DNA of 64,000 nt from JACCTU01 sp963700495. GTDB taxonomy: Bacteria > Actinomycetota > Thermoleophilia > Gaiellales > Gaiellaceae. Below, one piece after another: positions 44,131-52,622 of the stretch (position 1 is the stretch's first letter; each line of letters opens with the position of its first letter). The stretch lies in assembly GCA_963700495.1 (NCBI GenBank), contig CAVOXT010000005.1, positions 62,001-126,000 on the forward strand. The letters are read 5' to 3'. The notes below the pieces were generated by a model that saw only the letters and a program-made list of their open reading frames with translations, was not told the origin of the DNA and made no database searches. Position numbers and translations under genes: made by a program.

Positions 44131-45327
44131 ATGCGAGCAGTGAAATCGTGGGCGGCGGCGCTCGTCGTCGTCCTGGCATTGACGTTGGCGGCGGTCGTGG
44201 GAACGGCCGGCGCAGGGACACGCGGGGCCGACGGCAGTGCGGCGGCGGCCCCAATCAAGATCGGAATCGTCTACTCGCGCACGGGCCTGCTCTCGGCCTA
44301 CGGCGCGCAGTACCGCCAGGGTCTGACCCTCGGCATGGAGTACGTCACGAAGGGGACGAACCGGATCAACGGCCGGCCGGTCCAGATCACCTATGTCGAC
44401 GATGCGGGCGATCCGGCAAAGGCGGTGTCGGCCGCGAGGGATCTGATCGGCCAGGGCTACAAGATCATCGGCGGCTCGACCTCATCCGGGGTCGGGGTCC
44501 AGGTCGCGCCACTGGCGGCGCAGAACAAGGTCCTGTTCATCAGCGGCCCCGCCGCATCGGACGCGATCACCGGGCTGAACCGGTACACGTTCCGCTCCGG
44601 CCGGCAGAGCACGCAGGACGTGCTCGCGGCGAAGGGGATCCTCGGCAAGGGCGTCGGCCGTCGCGTCGTCGTCTTCGCTCAGGACAGCGTGTTCGGCCAG
44701 GGGAACGTCGCTGCCGTGCGGGCGATCCTGGGCGGCGCGGGGCACACCGTGAGCTCGATCCTCGTTCCGCTGTCGGCTCAGGACTTCACGCCGTTCGCGC
44801 AGCGCGCGACGCAGGCTGACCCGGATCTGCTCTTCGTCGCCTGGGCGGGCACGACCGCGCCCGCAATGTGGCGTGCGCTCGAGCAGCAGGGAACGATCAG
44901 CGGCACGACCGTCGCCACCGGCCTGGCCGAGCGGGCGACGTGGGGGAGTTACGTCCCAGGGCTGAACTACCTCTCGCACTACGTCGCGGAGGCGCCCAAG
45001 AACAAGGTGAACGACTGGTTGAAGGCAAAGATGAAGCGGCGGAACCAGGTGCCGGACATCTTCACGCCGGACGGGTTCGTGACGGCGCAGTTGATCGCGC
45101 GTGCGGTCTCGCGAGGCGGTGACGACGTCGAGCGGATGATCTCCGCGCTCGAGGGCTGGCAGTTCGCCGCGCCGAAGGGTTCGCAGCGGATCCGGCAGTC
45201 TGACCATGCGATGCTCCAGCCGATGTTCCAGGTGCGCACGCGCCAGGTGAACGGCAAGTGGCGCGCAGTTCCGGTGAAGACGTTCGCGCCGGGGAACACG
45301 GCTCCGCCGGCGAAGCAGTTCCCGTAG
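44131..45327 (+). CDS. Branched-chain amino acid-type ABC transporter substrate-binding protein
   Basis: 398 residues, periplasmic binding protein type 1 fold. Signal peptide (SWAAALVVVLALTLAAVVGT), then APIKIGIVYSRTGLLSAYGA, LGMEYVTKGTNRINGRPVQI and GSTSSGVGVQVAPLAAQNKV. Related proteins bind amino acids, amides, urea or aromatic acids; neighbours suggest a carboxylic acid or ester-derived acid. ATG at 44131 with GGAAGGGAG upstream; upstream in-frame start rejected. No lipobox Cys seen. Confidence 0.9.
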   Translation: MRAVKSWAAALVVVLALTLAAVVGTAGAGTRGADGSAAAAPIKIGIVYSRTGLLSAYGAQYRQGLTLGMEYVTKGTNRINGRPVQITYVDDAGDPAKAVSAARDLIGQGYKIIGGSTSSGVGVQVAPLAAQNKVLFISGPAASDAITGLNRYTFRSGRQSTQDVLAAKGILGKGVGRRVVVFAQDSVFGQGNVAAVRAILGGAGHTVSSILVPLSAQDFTPFAQRATQADPDLLFVAWAGTTAPAMWRALEQQGTISGTTVATGLAERATWGSYVPGLNYLSHYVAEAPKNKVNDWLKAKMKRRNQVPDIFTPDGFVTAQLIARAVSRGGDDVERMISALEGWQFAAPKGSQRIRQSDHAMLQPMFQVRTRQVNGKWRAVPVKTFAPGNTAPPAKQFP

Positions 45328-45331
45328 CAGC

Positions 45332-46090
45332 TTGCCCGACTCCCCGATTCTGACGACTCGAGACCTCGGGCTCGACATCGGCGGCGCAACCATCGTCGCC
45401 GGTGTCGGGCTCTCGGTTCCCTCCGGGGAGTTCCTCGGCATCATCGGCCCGAACGGGGCCGGCAAGACGACGCTCTTCAACCTGCTCTCCGGCCTGATGC
45501 GGCCGACCTCGGGACGCATTGAGCTCGAAGGCCGCGACGTGACCGACGAGCCGGTCCACGCCCGCACGCAGGCCGGGCTGGGACGGACCTTCCAGATCTC
45601 GAGCGTGTTCCCCCTGCTCTCCGTGCTCGAGAACGTGCGGCTCGCCGTCGAGGCCAGCCGCGGCGGCGCGTTGCGGATCTGGCACCGCGCGTCGGCTTCG
45701 ACGGATCAGCTCGAACGGGCGCGCTGGGCACTCGGCCGCGTCGGGCTGGCGGATCGCGAGGCTCTGCCCGCCGGGCTGCTTCCTCACGGTGACAAACGGA
45801 AGCTCGAGCTCGCGATCCTGATCGCGTCCGACAAGCAGGTGCTCCTGCTCGACGAGCCGATGGCGGGCGTCAGCGCGGGCGACGTCCCGGGGCTCGTCGA
45901 GGTGATCCGCTCCGTTCACCGTGAAGAGAAGAAGACGGTGCTGATGGTCGAGCACCACATCGGCGTCGTCACCGGGCTCGCGGACCGGATCGCGGTCATG
46001 CACCACGGCTCGCTGCTCGCCGTCGACACGCCCCGGAACGTGATGGAGAACGCGCAGGTGCAAGAGGCGTACCTGGGAGAGCCGTTGTGA
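45332..46090 (+). CDS. livG: Branched-chain amino acid-type ABC ATP-binding protein LivG-like
   Basis: 252 residues. Walker A GPNGAGKTTLFNLLSG; a less usual signature region (LLPHGDKRKLELAILIASDK); Walker B VLLLDEPMAGVS; and GLGRTFQISSVFPLLSVLEN, typical of LivG. TTG start four bases after the binding-protein stop. The LSGGQ position reads LPHGDKRKLE, as expected for LivG proteins. Confidence 0.9.
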   Translation: MPDSPILTTRDLGLDIGGATIVAGVGLSVPSGEFLGIIGPNGAGKTTLFNLLSGLMRPTSGRIELEGRDVTDEPVHARTQAGLGRTFQISSVFPLLSVLENVRLAVEASRGGALRIWHRASASTDQLERARWALGRVGLADREALPAGLLPHGDKRKLELAILIASDKQVLLLDEPMAGVSAGDVPGLVEVIRSVHREEKKTVLMVEHHIGVVTGLADRIAVMHHGSLLAVDTPRNVMENAQVQEAYLGEPL

Positions 46091-46806
46091 CGGCCCTGGC
46101 CACCGAGCGCGCAACGATGCTCGCGCTCGACGATCTGCACGTCTACCTCGCGGAGTCGCACGTGCTCCAGGGCGTCTCGTTCGCCGTCGCAGAAGGCGGT
46201 GTCACCGCGCTGCTCGGCCGAAACGGCGTCGGCAAGACGACCACGCTGCGCGCGGTGATGGGTCTCGTTCCGCGGCGCGGCCGGATCGACCTCGGCGGCG
46301 AAGACATCCGCCGCCTGCCGACCCACCTGATCGTCCGGCGCGGCGTCGGCTACGTCCCGGAGGATCGCGACGTCTTCGCCGGCCTGAGCGTCGAAGAGAA
46401 CCTGCGGCTGTCCGAGCGCGACACGGCGCCGCGCTACGACCTCGTCTACGACCTGTTTCCGGAGCTGCGCGAGCGCGGTCGCCAGCGCGCGGGGACGCTC
46501 TCCGGAGGGCAGCAGCAGATGCTCGCGATCGCCCGTGCGCTGCTGAACGACAACCGCCTCCTGCTGATCGACGAGCCCACGAAGGGGCTCGCGCCGTTCC
46601 TCGTCACACAGGTGGCCGACGTGCTCGAGCGCGTCAGCGAGTTCGCGACGATCCTGCTCGTCGAGCAGAACCTCGGCGTCGTGCGCCGGATCGCCGGGCA
46701 CGCGGTCGTCCTCGACCAGGGCCGGGTCGTGCACGAGGGCGACGCGCGCGAGCTGCTCGCGGACCCTGAGCGCGTCCGGCGCTTCCTGGGAGTGGCCGGC
46801 GGGTGA
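46087..46806 (+). CDS. livF: Branched-chain amino acid-type ABC ATP-binding protein LivF-like
   Basis: 239 residues. Walker A GRNGVGKTTTLRAVMGL, GVGYVPEDRDVFAGLSVEEN (LivF hallmark), signature LSGGQQQMLAIARAL and Walker B LLLIDEPTKGLAP. GTG inside the previous stop; its stop overlaps livH. Forms the ATPase heterodimer with the LivG-like protein. Confidence 0.92.
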   Translation: MTALATERATMLALDDLHVYLAESHVLQGVSFAVAEGGVTALLGRNGVGKTTTLRAVMGLVPRRGRIDLGGEDIRRLPTHLIVRRGVGYVPEDRDVFAGLSVEENLRLSERDTAPRYDLVYDLFPELRERGRQRAGTLSGGQQQMLAIARALLNDNRLLLIDEPTKGLAPFLVTQVADVLERVSEFATILLVEQNLGVVRRIAGHAVVLDQGRVVHEGDARELLADPERVRRFLGVAGG

Positions 46807-47699
46807 GCACGTTCGTCCTCCTCACGATTACCGGCCTCGGCCTCGGCGCGATGTACTTCCTGATCGCGAGCGGGCTGTCGCTCATCTACGGGCTGATGGG
46901 CGTTCTTAATTTCGCGCACGGTGCGTTCCTCAGTGTCGGGGCGTACACCGCTTGGTGGTTCTCCGATCAGCTGAGCGGAACGATCGGCTCGAGCGGGCTC
47001 CGCTTCATCGTCGCCTCGATCCTCGGGCTGGTCGCCGGCGCCGCGCTGGCGGTGCTGGTCGAGCTCGTGCTGATCAGGCCGCTCTACCTCCGTCACATCG
47101 AGCAGGTCCTCGTCACGGTCGGGCTCTCGCTCGCGATCGTCGCCCTGCTGCAGGGGATCTGGGGGCCGACCGAGCGCGTCTTCGACGTGCCCGCCTGGTT
47201 CTACGAGACGACGACCGTCCTCGGGGCCAACGTGCCGAACGACCGCTTCGTCGAGATCGGGGTGGCGGTGCTCGTGCTGCTCGGGCTGCTGGCGTTCCTG
47301 CGCTACACCCGCTACGGGCTGATCATCCGCGCCGGGGTCGAGAACCGCGCGATGGTGACGGCGCTCGGGATCGACGTGCGCAAGGCGTTCACGCTCGTGT
47401 TCGCGCTGGGCGGCGTGGCCGCGGCGCTCGCGGGCGTGCTGTCGGGCGTCTACTTCGGTGCGATCGACCCGGAGCGTGGGACGTCGCTCCTGATCTTCGC
47501 GTTCATCGTCGTCGTGATCGGCGGTCTCGGCTCGATCACCGGCTCCGCGCTCGCGGCGGTCGTCGTCGGGCTGACGCAGCAGTACGCGAACTACTACGCG
47601 TCGTCAGGCGTCGGCGACCTCGCCGTGATCGCGCTGCTTGCGCTGACGCTGCTCGTGCGCCCGAGCGGGTTCGCAGGGAAGTGGCAGGTGGCGCATTGA
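46803..47699 (+). CDS. livH: Branched-chain amino acid-type ABC permease LivH-like
   Basis: 298 residues, eight helices. GLGLGAMYFLIASGLSLIYG, LMGVLNFAHGAFLSVGAYTA (LivH signature) and LGIDVRKAFTLVFALGGVAA match the family. Starts in the livF stop and overlaps livM by 4 bp. Confidence 0.92.
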   Translation: MSTFVLLTITGLGLGAMYFLIASGLSLIYGLMGVLNFAHGAFLSVGAYTAWWFSDQLSGTIGSSGLRFIVASILGLVAGAALAVLVELVLIRPLYLRHIEQVLVTVGLSLAIVALLQGIWGPTERVFDVPAWFYETTTVLGANVPNDRFVEIGVAVLVLLGLLAFLRYTRYGLIIRAGVENRAMVTALGIDVRKAFTLVFALGGVAAALAGVLSGVYFGAIDPERGTSLLIFAFIVVVIGGLGSITGSALAAVVVGLTQQYANYYASSGVGDLAVIALLALTLLVRPSGFAGKWQVAH

Positions 47700-48763
47700 G
47701 ACGCTGGCTGGCCGTCCTTGTTCCACTCGCGGTGCTCGCGTTCCTCGCCTTCGTGCCGACGCTGTCCTGGGACACGCACGGCGTGTTCTCCTCGCCGCTC
47801 GACAGTCCGGGGACGCTGACGCTGCTCGGCCTCTGCCTCGTCTTCGCCGGCGTTGCGACGAGCTACGACCTGCTCTTCGGGCACACGGGCCTCCTCTCGT
47901 TCGGCCATGCGCTCTACTTCGCGGCCGGCGTCTACGTGATGGCGATCGCGCTCGAGCGCTGGGAGCTCTGGCAGGCGCTGGGGGTGACGATCGCGGTCGG
48001 GATCGCCCTGCCGGTCATCGTCGGCGCGGTCAGCCTCAGGGTCGGCGGGATTGCGTTCGCGATGGTCACGCTCGCGTTTGCGCAGGCCGGCGTCGTGCTC
48101 GTCCAGAAGAACCCCAACAACCTCACGGGCGGTGAGGAGGGCCTCGCGCTCGCGTACGAGAAGCTCCCGGCCTCGTTCGTCGGCGTCGTGAACACGAAGC
48201 ACCTCTACTGGCTCGCGCTCGGGTACCTCGTCTTCGTCGTGCTCGTGACGCGCTGGTCGCTCGCATCGTCGCCCGGGCACGTCTGGCACGCGATCCGTGA
48301 GAACGAGCAGCGCGTCGAGGTGATCGGGCTGCCGCCGTTCCGCTTCAAGCTGCTGTCGTTCGTGATCGCGTCGGTCCTCGCGACCCTCGGCGGTATCGTC
48401 TACCTCCTGCTGCTCGGCACAGGAGCCTCGCCGCAGGTGCTCGCCGCCTCGTTCACGTTGTCGCTGCTCGTGATGGTCGTGATCGGCGGCACCGGCACGG
48501 CGTGGGGGCCGATCCTCGGCGCGTTCCTCTACACGTTCCTCGACCAGCGCCTGCCCGCGTTCGTGGACAACCCCCGCATCCAGGACCTCCCGGGCGTCCT
48601 CCGCGTGCCGCTCTCGGAGCCGCTCTTCGTCCTCGGGACGCTCTTCATCCTGATCGTCTTCTTCCTGCCCGGCGGGATCGCGGGGCTCGGCTCGCGGGGG
48701 CGCCGCGGCGGGCTCCGGCTGCTCGAGTCGCGCGTCGGCCGCGAGGCGGAGGCGGGAGCATGA
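47696..48763 (+). CDS. livM: Branched-chain amino acid-type ABC permease LivM-like
   Basis: 355 residues, about ten helices. DLLFGHTGLLSFGHALYFAA and IRENEQRVEVIGLPPFRFKL, then VIGGTGTAWGPILGAFLYT, are LivM signatures. TTG start inside the livH stop. C-terminal LPGGIAGLGSRGRRGG is cytoplasmic. Completes the importer. Confidence 0.92.
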   Translation: MRRWLAVLVPLAVLAFLAFVPTLSWDTHGVFSSPLDSPGTLTLLGLCLVFAGVATSYDLLFGHTGLLSFGHALYFAAGVYVMAIALERWELWQALGVTIAVGIALPVIVGAVSLRVGGIAFAMVTLAFAQAGVVLVQKNPNNLTGGEEGLALAYEKLPASFVGVVNTKHLYWLALGYLVFVVLVTRWSLASSPGHVWHAIRENEQRVEVIGLPPFRFKLLSFVIASVLATLGGIVYLLLLGTGASPQVLAASFTLSLLVMVVIGGTGTAWGPILGAFLYTFLDQRLPAFVDNPRIQDLPGVLRVPLSEPLFVLGTLFILIVFFLPGGIAGLGSRGRRGGLRLLESRVGREAEAGA

Positions 48764-49548
48764 GCGCGACCACGCTCTACGCCGAGAACGCCGGCGTCAG
48801 GCTCGCATACGACGTCGAGGGCAGCGGCCCGCCGCTGCTGTTGATGCAGGGACTCGGGTACGCGCGCTGGAGCTGGGACCCGATCGTCGAGCCGCTCGCG
48901 GAACACTTTCGCGTCGTGCGCTACGACAACCGCGGGATCGGCGAGAGCGATGTGCCAACGCCTCCGTATTCGACGAAGCAGCTCGCGGAGGATGCGGCGG
49001 CCGTTTTGGACGCGGCCGACATCGAACGCGCACACGTCGTCGGGGTGAGCCTTGGTGGAATGGCGGCACAGGAGCTCGCCGCTGCGTTCCCGGAGCGCGT
49101 CGACCGTCTCGTGCTCGCCTGCACGACGCCCGGCGGCGCGGACGCGGTGCCGATGCCTGCGCAGACGGTGCGCCTGATGCAGGAGGCGGCGTCGCTGGCG
49201 CCCGAGGCAGCGATGCGGCGGTTCGTCGAAAACGCGCTCGCCCCCGGTGCGGACCAGGCGCTCGTCGACGAGATCTACGCTCGGCGGCTCGCGAACCCGC
49301 CCGACCCGGTCGGGTGGCAAGGTCAGGCCGCCGCGGGTGCGACCTTCGACGGCTCGGCGCTGGAGCTCGCCGCCCGGACGCTGATCGTGCACGGGACGAA
49401 GGACGTGGTCGTCGACCCGGGCAACGCGGCGATCCTCGCGGAGCGGATCCCGGGAGCGCGTGTCGAGCTGCTCGACGGGTGCGGCCACCTCTTCTTCTGG
49501 GAGCAGCCCGGCCGGTTCGTCGCGCTCGTCGAGGAGTTCCTCGCATGA
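48760..49548 (+). CDS. Alpha/beta-fold hydrolase
   Basis: 262 residues. Nucleophile elbow GVSLGG, oxyanion region LLLMQGLGYARWSWDP, catalytic Asp in IVHGTKDVVVDPGN and His in DGCGHLFFWEQP, giving a full Ser-Asp-His triad. Resembles 3-oxoadipate enol-lactonase/esterase enzymes. ATG overlaps the livM stop, so it is linked to the importer: it could hydrolyse an imported ester or lactone before CoA activation. Confidence 0.88.
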   Translation: MSATTLYAENAGVRLAYDVEGSGPPLLLMQGLGYARWSWDPIVEPLAEHFRVVRYDNRGIGESDVPTPPYSTKQLAEDAAAVLDAADIERAHVVGVSLGGMAAQELAAAFPERVDRLVLACTTPGGADAVPMPAQTVRLMQEAASLAPEAAMRRFVENALAPGADQALVDEIYARRLANPPDPVGWQGQAAAGATFDGSALELAARTLIVHGTKDVVVDPGNAAILAERIPGARVELLDGCGHLFFWEQPGRFVALVEEFLA

Positions 49549-50999
49549 GCGACCGGCTGACTCTCGGACGGTGGCTCGCCGACCGCGCACGCGCGACTCC
49601 CGACCGCGTTGCGATCGACTACCACGATCGCGAAGTCACCTACCGCGAGCTCGACGACACAGCCAACGTGCTCGCGTCGTCGTTCGCCGAACGAGGTCTT
49701 GCGCGCGGCGACAGGCTGGCAACGCTGACGGGGAACACGCCGGAGCACGTCGCAGCGTTCTTCGCCTGCGCGAAGCTCGGACTGATCTTCACGCCGCTGA
49801 GCCGGCGGCTGACGGCACACGAGCTCACGTACCAGCTCGAGGACTCCGAGCCGGCGCTGTTCCTGGTCGAGGCCGAGTACGAGGCCCTGGCGGCAGCGAC
49901 GGGTCACGCCCACGAGCCGCTCGCCGGGCCGAGCGAAGCAAGTAACAGACTGTTACTTGCTTCCGCCCGCGACGACGATCCGCTGCTCCTCGTCTACACG
50001 TCGGGAACGACCGGAAAGCCGAAGGGCGCGCTGCTCACGCACGCCAACTGCTTCTGGACGAACGTCGGCTTCGACGTCGCGACGGGCGTCTCCGGCGACG
50101 ACGTCGTCCTCCAGGTGCTGCCGCAGTTCCACTGCGGCGGGTGGAACGTCCAGCCGCTGCTCGCCTGGTGGAAAGGTGCGAGGGTCGTGCTCGAGCGTGA
50201 GTTCGACGCCGAGCGGTGTCTGGAGCTGATCGAGCGCAAGCGGGTCACGACGACGATGGGCGTCCCGGCGAACTACCTCTTCATGGCGCAGTCACCTCGG
50301 TTCGACGGTACCGACCTCTCATCGCTCAGGCGGGCGGTCGTCGGCGGCGCGCCGATGCCGCTGGCGTTGCTCGAGACCTGGCGCGAGCGCGGGGTCGAGA
50401 TCGTCCAGGGGTACGGCCTCACCGAGGCGGCTCCGAACGTGCTCTGCCTGCCGCCCGAGGACGCCGTGCGCAAGGCCGGCTACGCGGGCAAGCCCTACGC
50501 CCAGGTCGAGGTCCGGCTTTCCGACGAAGGCGAGTTGCTCGTGCGCGGGCCGAACGTCTTCGCCGGCTACTGGCGCAACCCCGACGCGACCGCGCAGACC
50601 GTGGTCGACGGCTGGCTCCACACCGGCGACGTCGCCGAGCGAGACGACGAGGGCTACTACCGGATCAGCGGCCGGTTGAAGGACATGTACATCTCGGGCG
50701 GCGAGAACGTCTACCCGGCCGAGGTGGAGGACGTGCTCCTCTCGCTCGAGGGCGTCGCGGACGCAGCGGTGCTCGGCGTGCCCGACGAGCGCTGGGGCGA
50801 GGTCGGCGCCGCCTTCGTCGTGCTCGCTCAGGGTGTGTCGCTCTCCGCCGAGGACGTGATCGAATCGTGTCGCGCGCGGCTCGCGCGCTTCAAGGTCCCG
50901 GCCTCCGTCCGCTTCGTCGACTCGCTCCCGCGCTCGGGGATGAACAAGGTGCTGAAGGACGAGTTGCGTGCCCGGCTGGAGAGCGGGGTGCCCGCGTGA
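49545..50999 (+). CDS. Class I adenylate-forming acyl-CoA ligase
   Basis: 484 residues. P-loop-like motif LLVYTSGTTGKPKGALLTHA, GYGLTEAAPN (acyl pocket), LHTGDVAERDDEGYYRISGR with the adenylation Asp/Arg, and the C-terminal PRSGMNKVLKDELRARL with catalytic Lys. Activates a carboxylic acid with ATP and CoA. Substrate not predictable: medium-chain, branched or aromatic acid is plausible. Residues 131-140 (SEASNRLLLA) are coded by a 29-bp palindrome with TTA and AGA codons, rare in this genome. Overlaps genes on both sides by 4 bp. Confidence 0.92.
   Translation: MSDRLTLGRWLADRARATPDRVAIDYHDREVTYRELDDTANVLASSFAERGLARGDRLATLTGNTPEHVAAFFACAKLGLIFTPLSRRLTAHELTYQLEDSEPALFLVEAEYEALAAATGHAHEPLAGPSEASNRLLLASARDDDPLLLVYTSGTTGKPKGALLTHANCFWTNVGFDVATGVSGDDVVLQVLPQFHCGGWNVQPLLAWWKGARVVLEREFDAERCLELIERKRVTTTMGVPANYLFMAQSPRFDGTDLSSLRRAVVGGAPMPLALLETWRERGVEIVQGYGLTEAAPNVLCLPPEDAVRKAGYAGKPYAQVEVRLSDEGELLVRGPNVFAGYWRNPDATAQTVVDGWLHTGDVAERDDEGYYRISGRLKDMYISGGENVYPAEVEDVLLSLEGVADAAVLGVPDERWGEVGAAFVVLAQGVSLSAEDVIESCRARLARFKVPASVRFVDSLPRSGMNKVLKDELRARLESGVPA
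49935..49963. repeat. Perfect 13-bp inverted repeat inside the acyl-CoA ligase gene
   Basis: Arms GAAGCAAGTAACA and TGTTACTTGCTTC around GAC. AT-rich against a GC-rich background. It lies in the variable loop before the P-loop motif, so could be an intragenic operator, for example for the TetR regulator 1 kb downstream, or a small insertion. Confidence 0.75.
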
Positions 51000-51616
51000 C
51001 CGAGACCGCCATGCCGCGCGGCGTCGACGGCCGCACGCTGTCCGGACGCGGCGCCCGGACCCGTACGCGGCTGCTCGAGGCCGCCGAGACCGTCTTCGCC
51101 GACGTCGGCTACCACGACGCGTCGATCGTGAAGATCACCGAGGCCGCGGGCGTGGCGCAGGGAACCTTCTACCTCTACTTCGGGGGGAAGAAGCAGATCT
51201 TCGACGAGCTCGTGATCGACCTCAACCGGCGGGTGCGATTCGCGATGAAGGAGGCGTCGTCGCACGGCCGCACCCGGCTCGAGGCGGAGGAGCTCGGCTT
51301 CGCCGCGTACTTCCGCTTCACGAGCGAGCACAAGGCGCTCTACCGGATCATCCGCCAGGCCGAGTTCGTCTCGCCCGAGATGCTCCGATACCACTACGAC
51401 CGGCTCGCCGAGGGCTACGTCGAGGCGCTGCGCGAGGCGGTCGAGTCCGGTGAGATCGGCGAGATCGACCCGACGGTCACCGCGTGGGCGCTGATGGGAA
51501 TGGGTGAGCTGATCGGGATGCGGTGGATCCTGATGGAGAAGCGGGACAAGATGCCCAAGCACGTCCTCGACGAGGTCAAGCGGATCATCGGGCGCGTGCT
51601 CGAGGCGGGCCCATGA
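50996..51616 (+). CDS. TetR/AcrR family transcriptional regulator
   Basis: 206 residues. N-terminal HTH: RTRLLEAAETVFADVGYHDA, IVKITEAAGVAQGTFYLYFG, KKQIFDELVIDL. The ligand domain has FRFTSEHKALYRIIRQAEFV, common in FadR/acyl-CoA-sensing TetR proteins. In-operon position between ligase and KAS III-like genes suggests it senses an acyl-CoA made by the operon. GTG at 50996 overlaps the ligase stop; ATG at 51011 is possible. Confidence 0.88.
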   Translation: MTETAMPRGVDGRTLSGRGARTRTRLLEAAETVFADVGYHDASIVKITEAAGVAQGTFYLYFGGKKQIFDELVIDLNRRVRFAMKEASSHGRTRLEAEELGFAAYFRFTSEHKALYRIIRQAEFVSPEMLRYHYDRLAEGYVEALREAVESGEIGEIDPTVTAWALMGMGELIGMRWILMEKRDKMPKHVLDEVKRIIGRVLEAGP

Positions 51617-52611
51617 GGGTCGGGGTCGCGGCGACCGCCGCGTATCTGCCCGAGCGCTGGATGACGGCAGCCGAGATCGAGGTGGTGAGCGGGATCCCCG
51701 AACAGGTGCTCGTGGAAAAGTTCGGCCTGCGCGGGAAGCACATCGCGGCGCCCGACGAGCACGTCAGCGACCTCTCGGTCAAGGCGGCTTCGCGGTTGCT
51801 CGAGGAGCACGACGTCGACCCTGCGACCGTCGATGCCGTCGTCTACTTCGGCTCGATGTGGCGCGACTACGCCGTCTGGCAGGCGGCGCCCTGGATCGCG
51901 CACCGTCTCGGCTGCGGGAACGCGCTCGCCCTCGAGTACGGGAACGTCTCCTGCGGTGGCCCGATGGCGCTGCGGCTCGGGCGCAACTACGTCGCCGCGG
52001 ACGACGGCCTGCGGCGCGTGCTGCTCGTCGGCGCCTCGCGGGAGTCGTACCTGCTCGACTACGCGAACGAGCGCTCGCGCTTCATGTTCAACTTCGGCGA
52101 CGGCGCGGTCGCAGCGCTGCTCGAGCGCGACGCTCCCGCGAACGAGCTGCTCGCGTCGTTCGCGATCACCGACGGATCGCTCTCGCTCCAGGTGAAGGTG
52201 CCCTCGGGCGGCAGCGTCGACATGAACGGCGGCTACCGCTTTCTCGACGTCGCCGACCCGGGCGCGATGAAGGCGCACCTCGACGACGTCAGCCTTCCGA
52301 ACTTCGTGCGCGCGGCCGAAGGAGCGCTCGAGCGCTCCGGCGCAACGCTCGCCGACGTCGGCTTCCTCTGCGGCCTGCACATGAAGCGCTCGATGCACGA
52401 CGGGCTCATGCGGACGCTCGGGATCGACCCTGCGCGCACCGTCTACCTCGACGACACGGGCCACATGAGCGGAGTCGACCCGCTCCTCGGGCTCGACCGG
52501 GCCGCTCGAGCGGGGCAACTGCACGACGGAGACCTCGTCCTCCTCCTCGCAGCGGGGACGGGCTACACCTGGGCGGCGAGCGTCGTCCGCTGGGGACCCA
52601 CACGAACCTGA
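51613..52611 (+). CDS. 3-oxoacyl-ACP synthase III-like (thiolase superfamily) protein
   Basis: 332 residues. Starts RVGVAATAAYLPERWMTAAE; likely nucleophile Cys in EYGNVSCGGPMALRLG; His in LCGLHMKRSMHDGLM; C-terminal LDDTGHMSGVDPLLGLDRAA, where KAS III usually has an Asn (N-T-S), here His. So the active site is C-H-H-like, nearer to the HMG-CoA-synthase-like subgroup than to classic FabH. Probably condenses or cleaves an acyl-CoA in the same catabolic pathway. ATG overlaps the TetR stop. Confidence 0.83.
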   Translation: MRVGVAATAAYLPERWMTAAEIEVVSGIPEQVLVEKFGLRGKHIAAPDEHVSDLSVKAASRLLEEHDVDPATVDAVVYFGSMWRDYAVWQAAPWIAHRLGCGNALALEYGNVSCGGPMALRLGRNYVAADDGLRRVLLVGASRESYLLDYANERSRFMFNFGDGAVAALLERDAPANELLASFAITDGSLSLQVKVPSGGSVDMNGGYRFLDVADPGAMKAHLDDVSLPNFVRAAEGALERSGATLADVGFLCGLHMKRSMHDGLMRTLGIDPARTVYLDDTGHMSGVDPLLGLDRAARAGQLHDGDLVLLLAAGTGYTWAASVVRWGPTRT

Positions 52612-52622
52612 AAGGGGCACGA

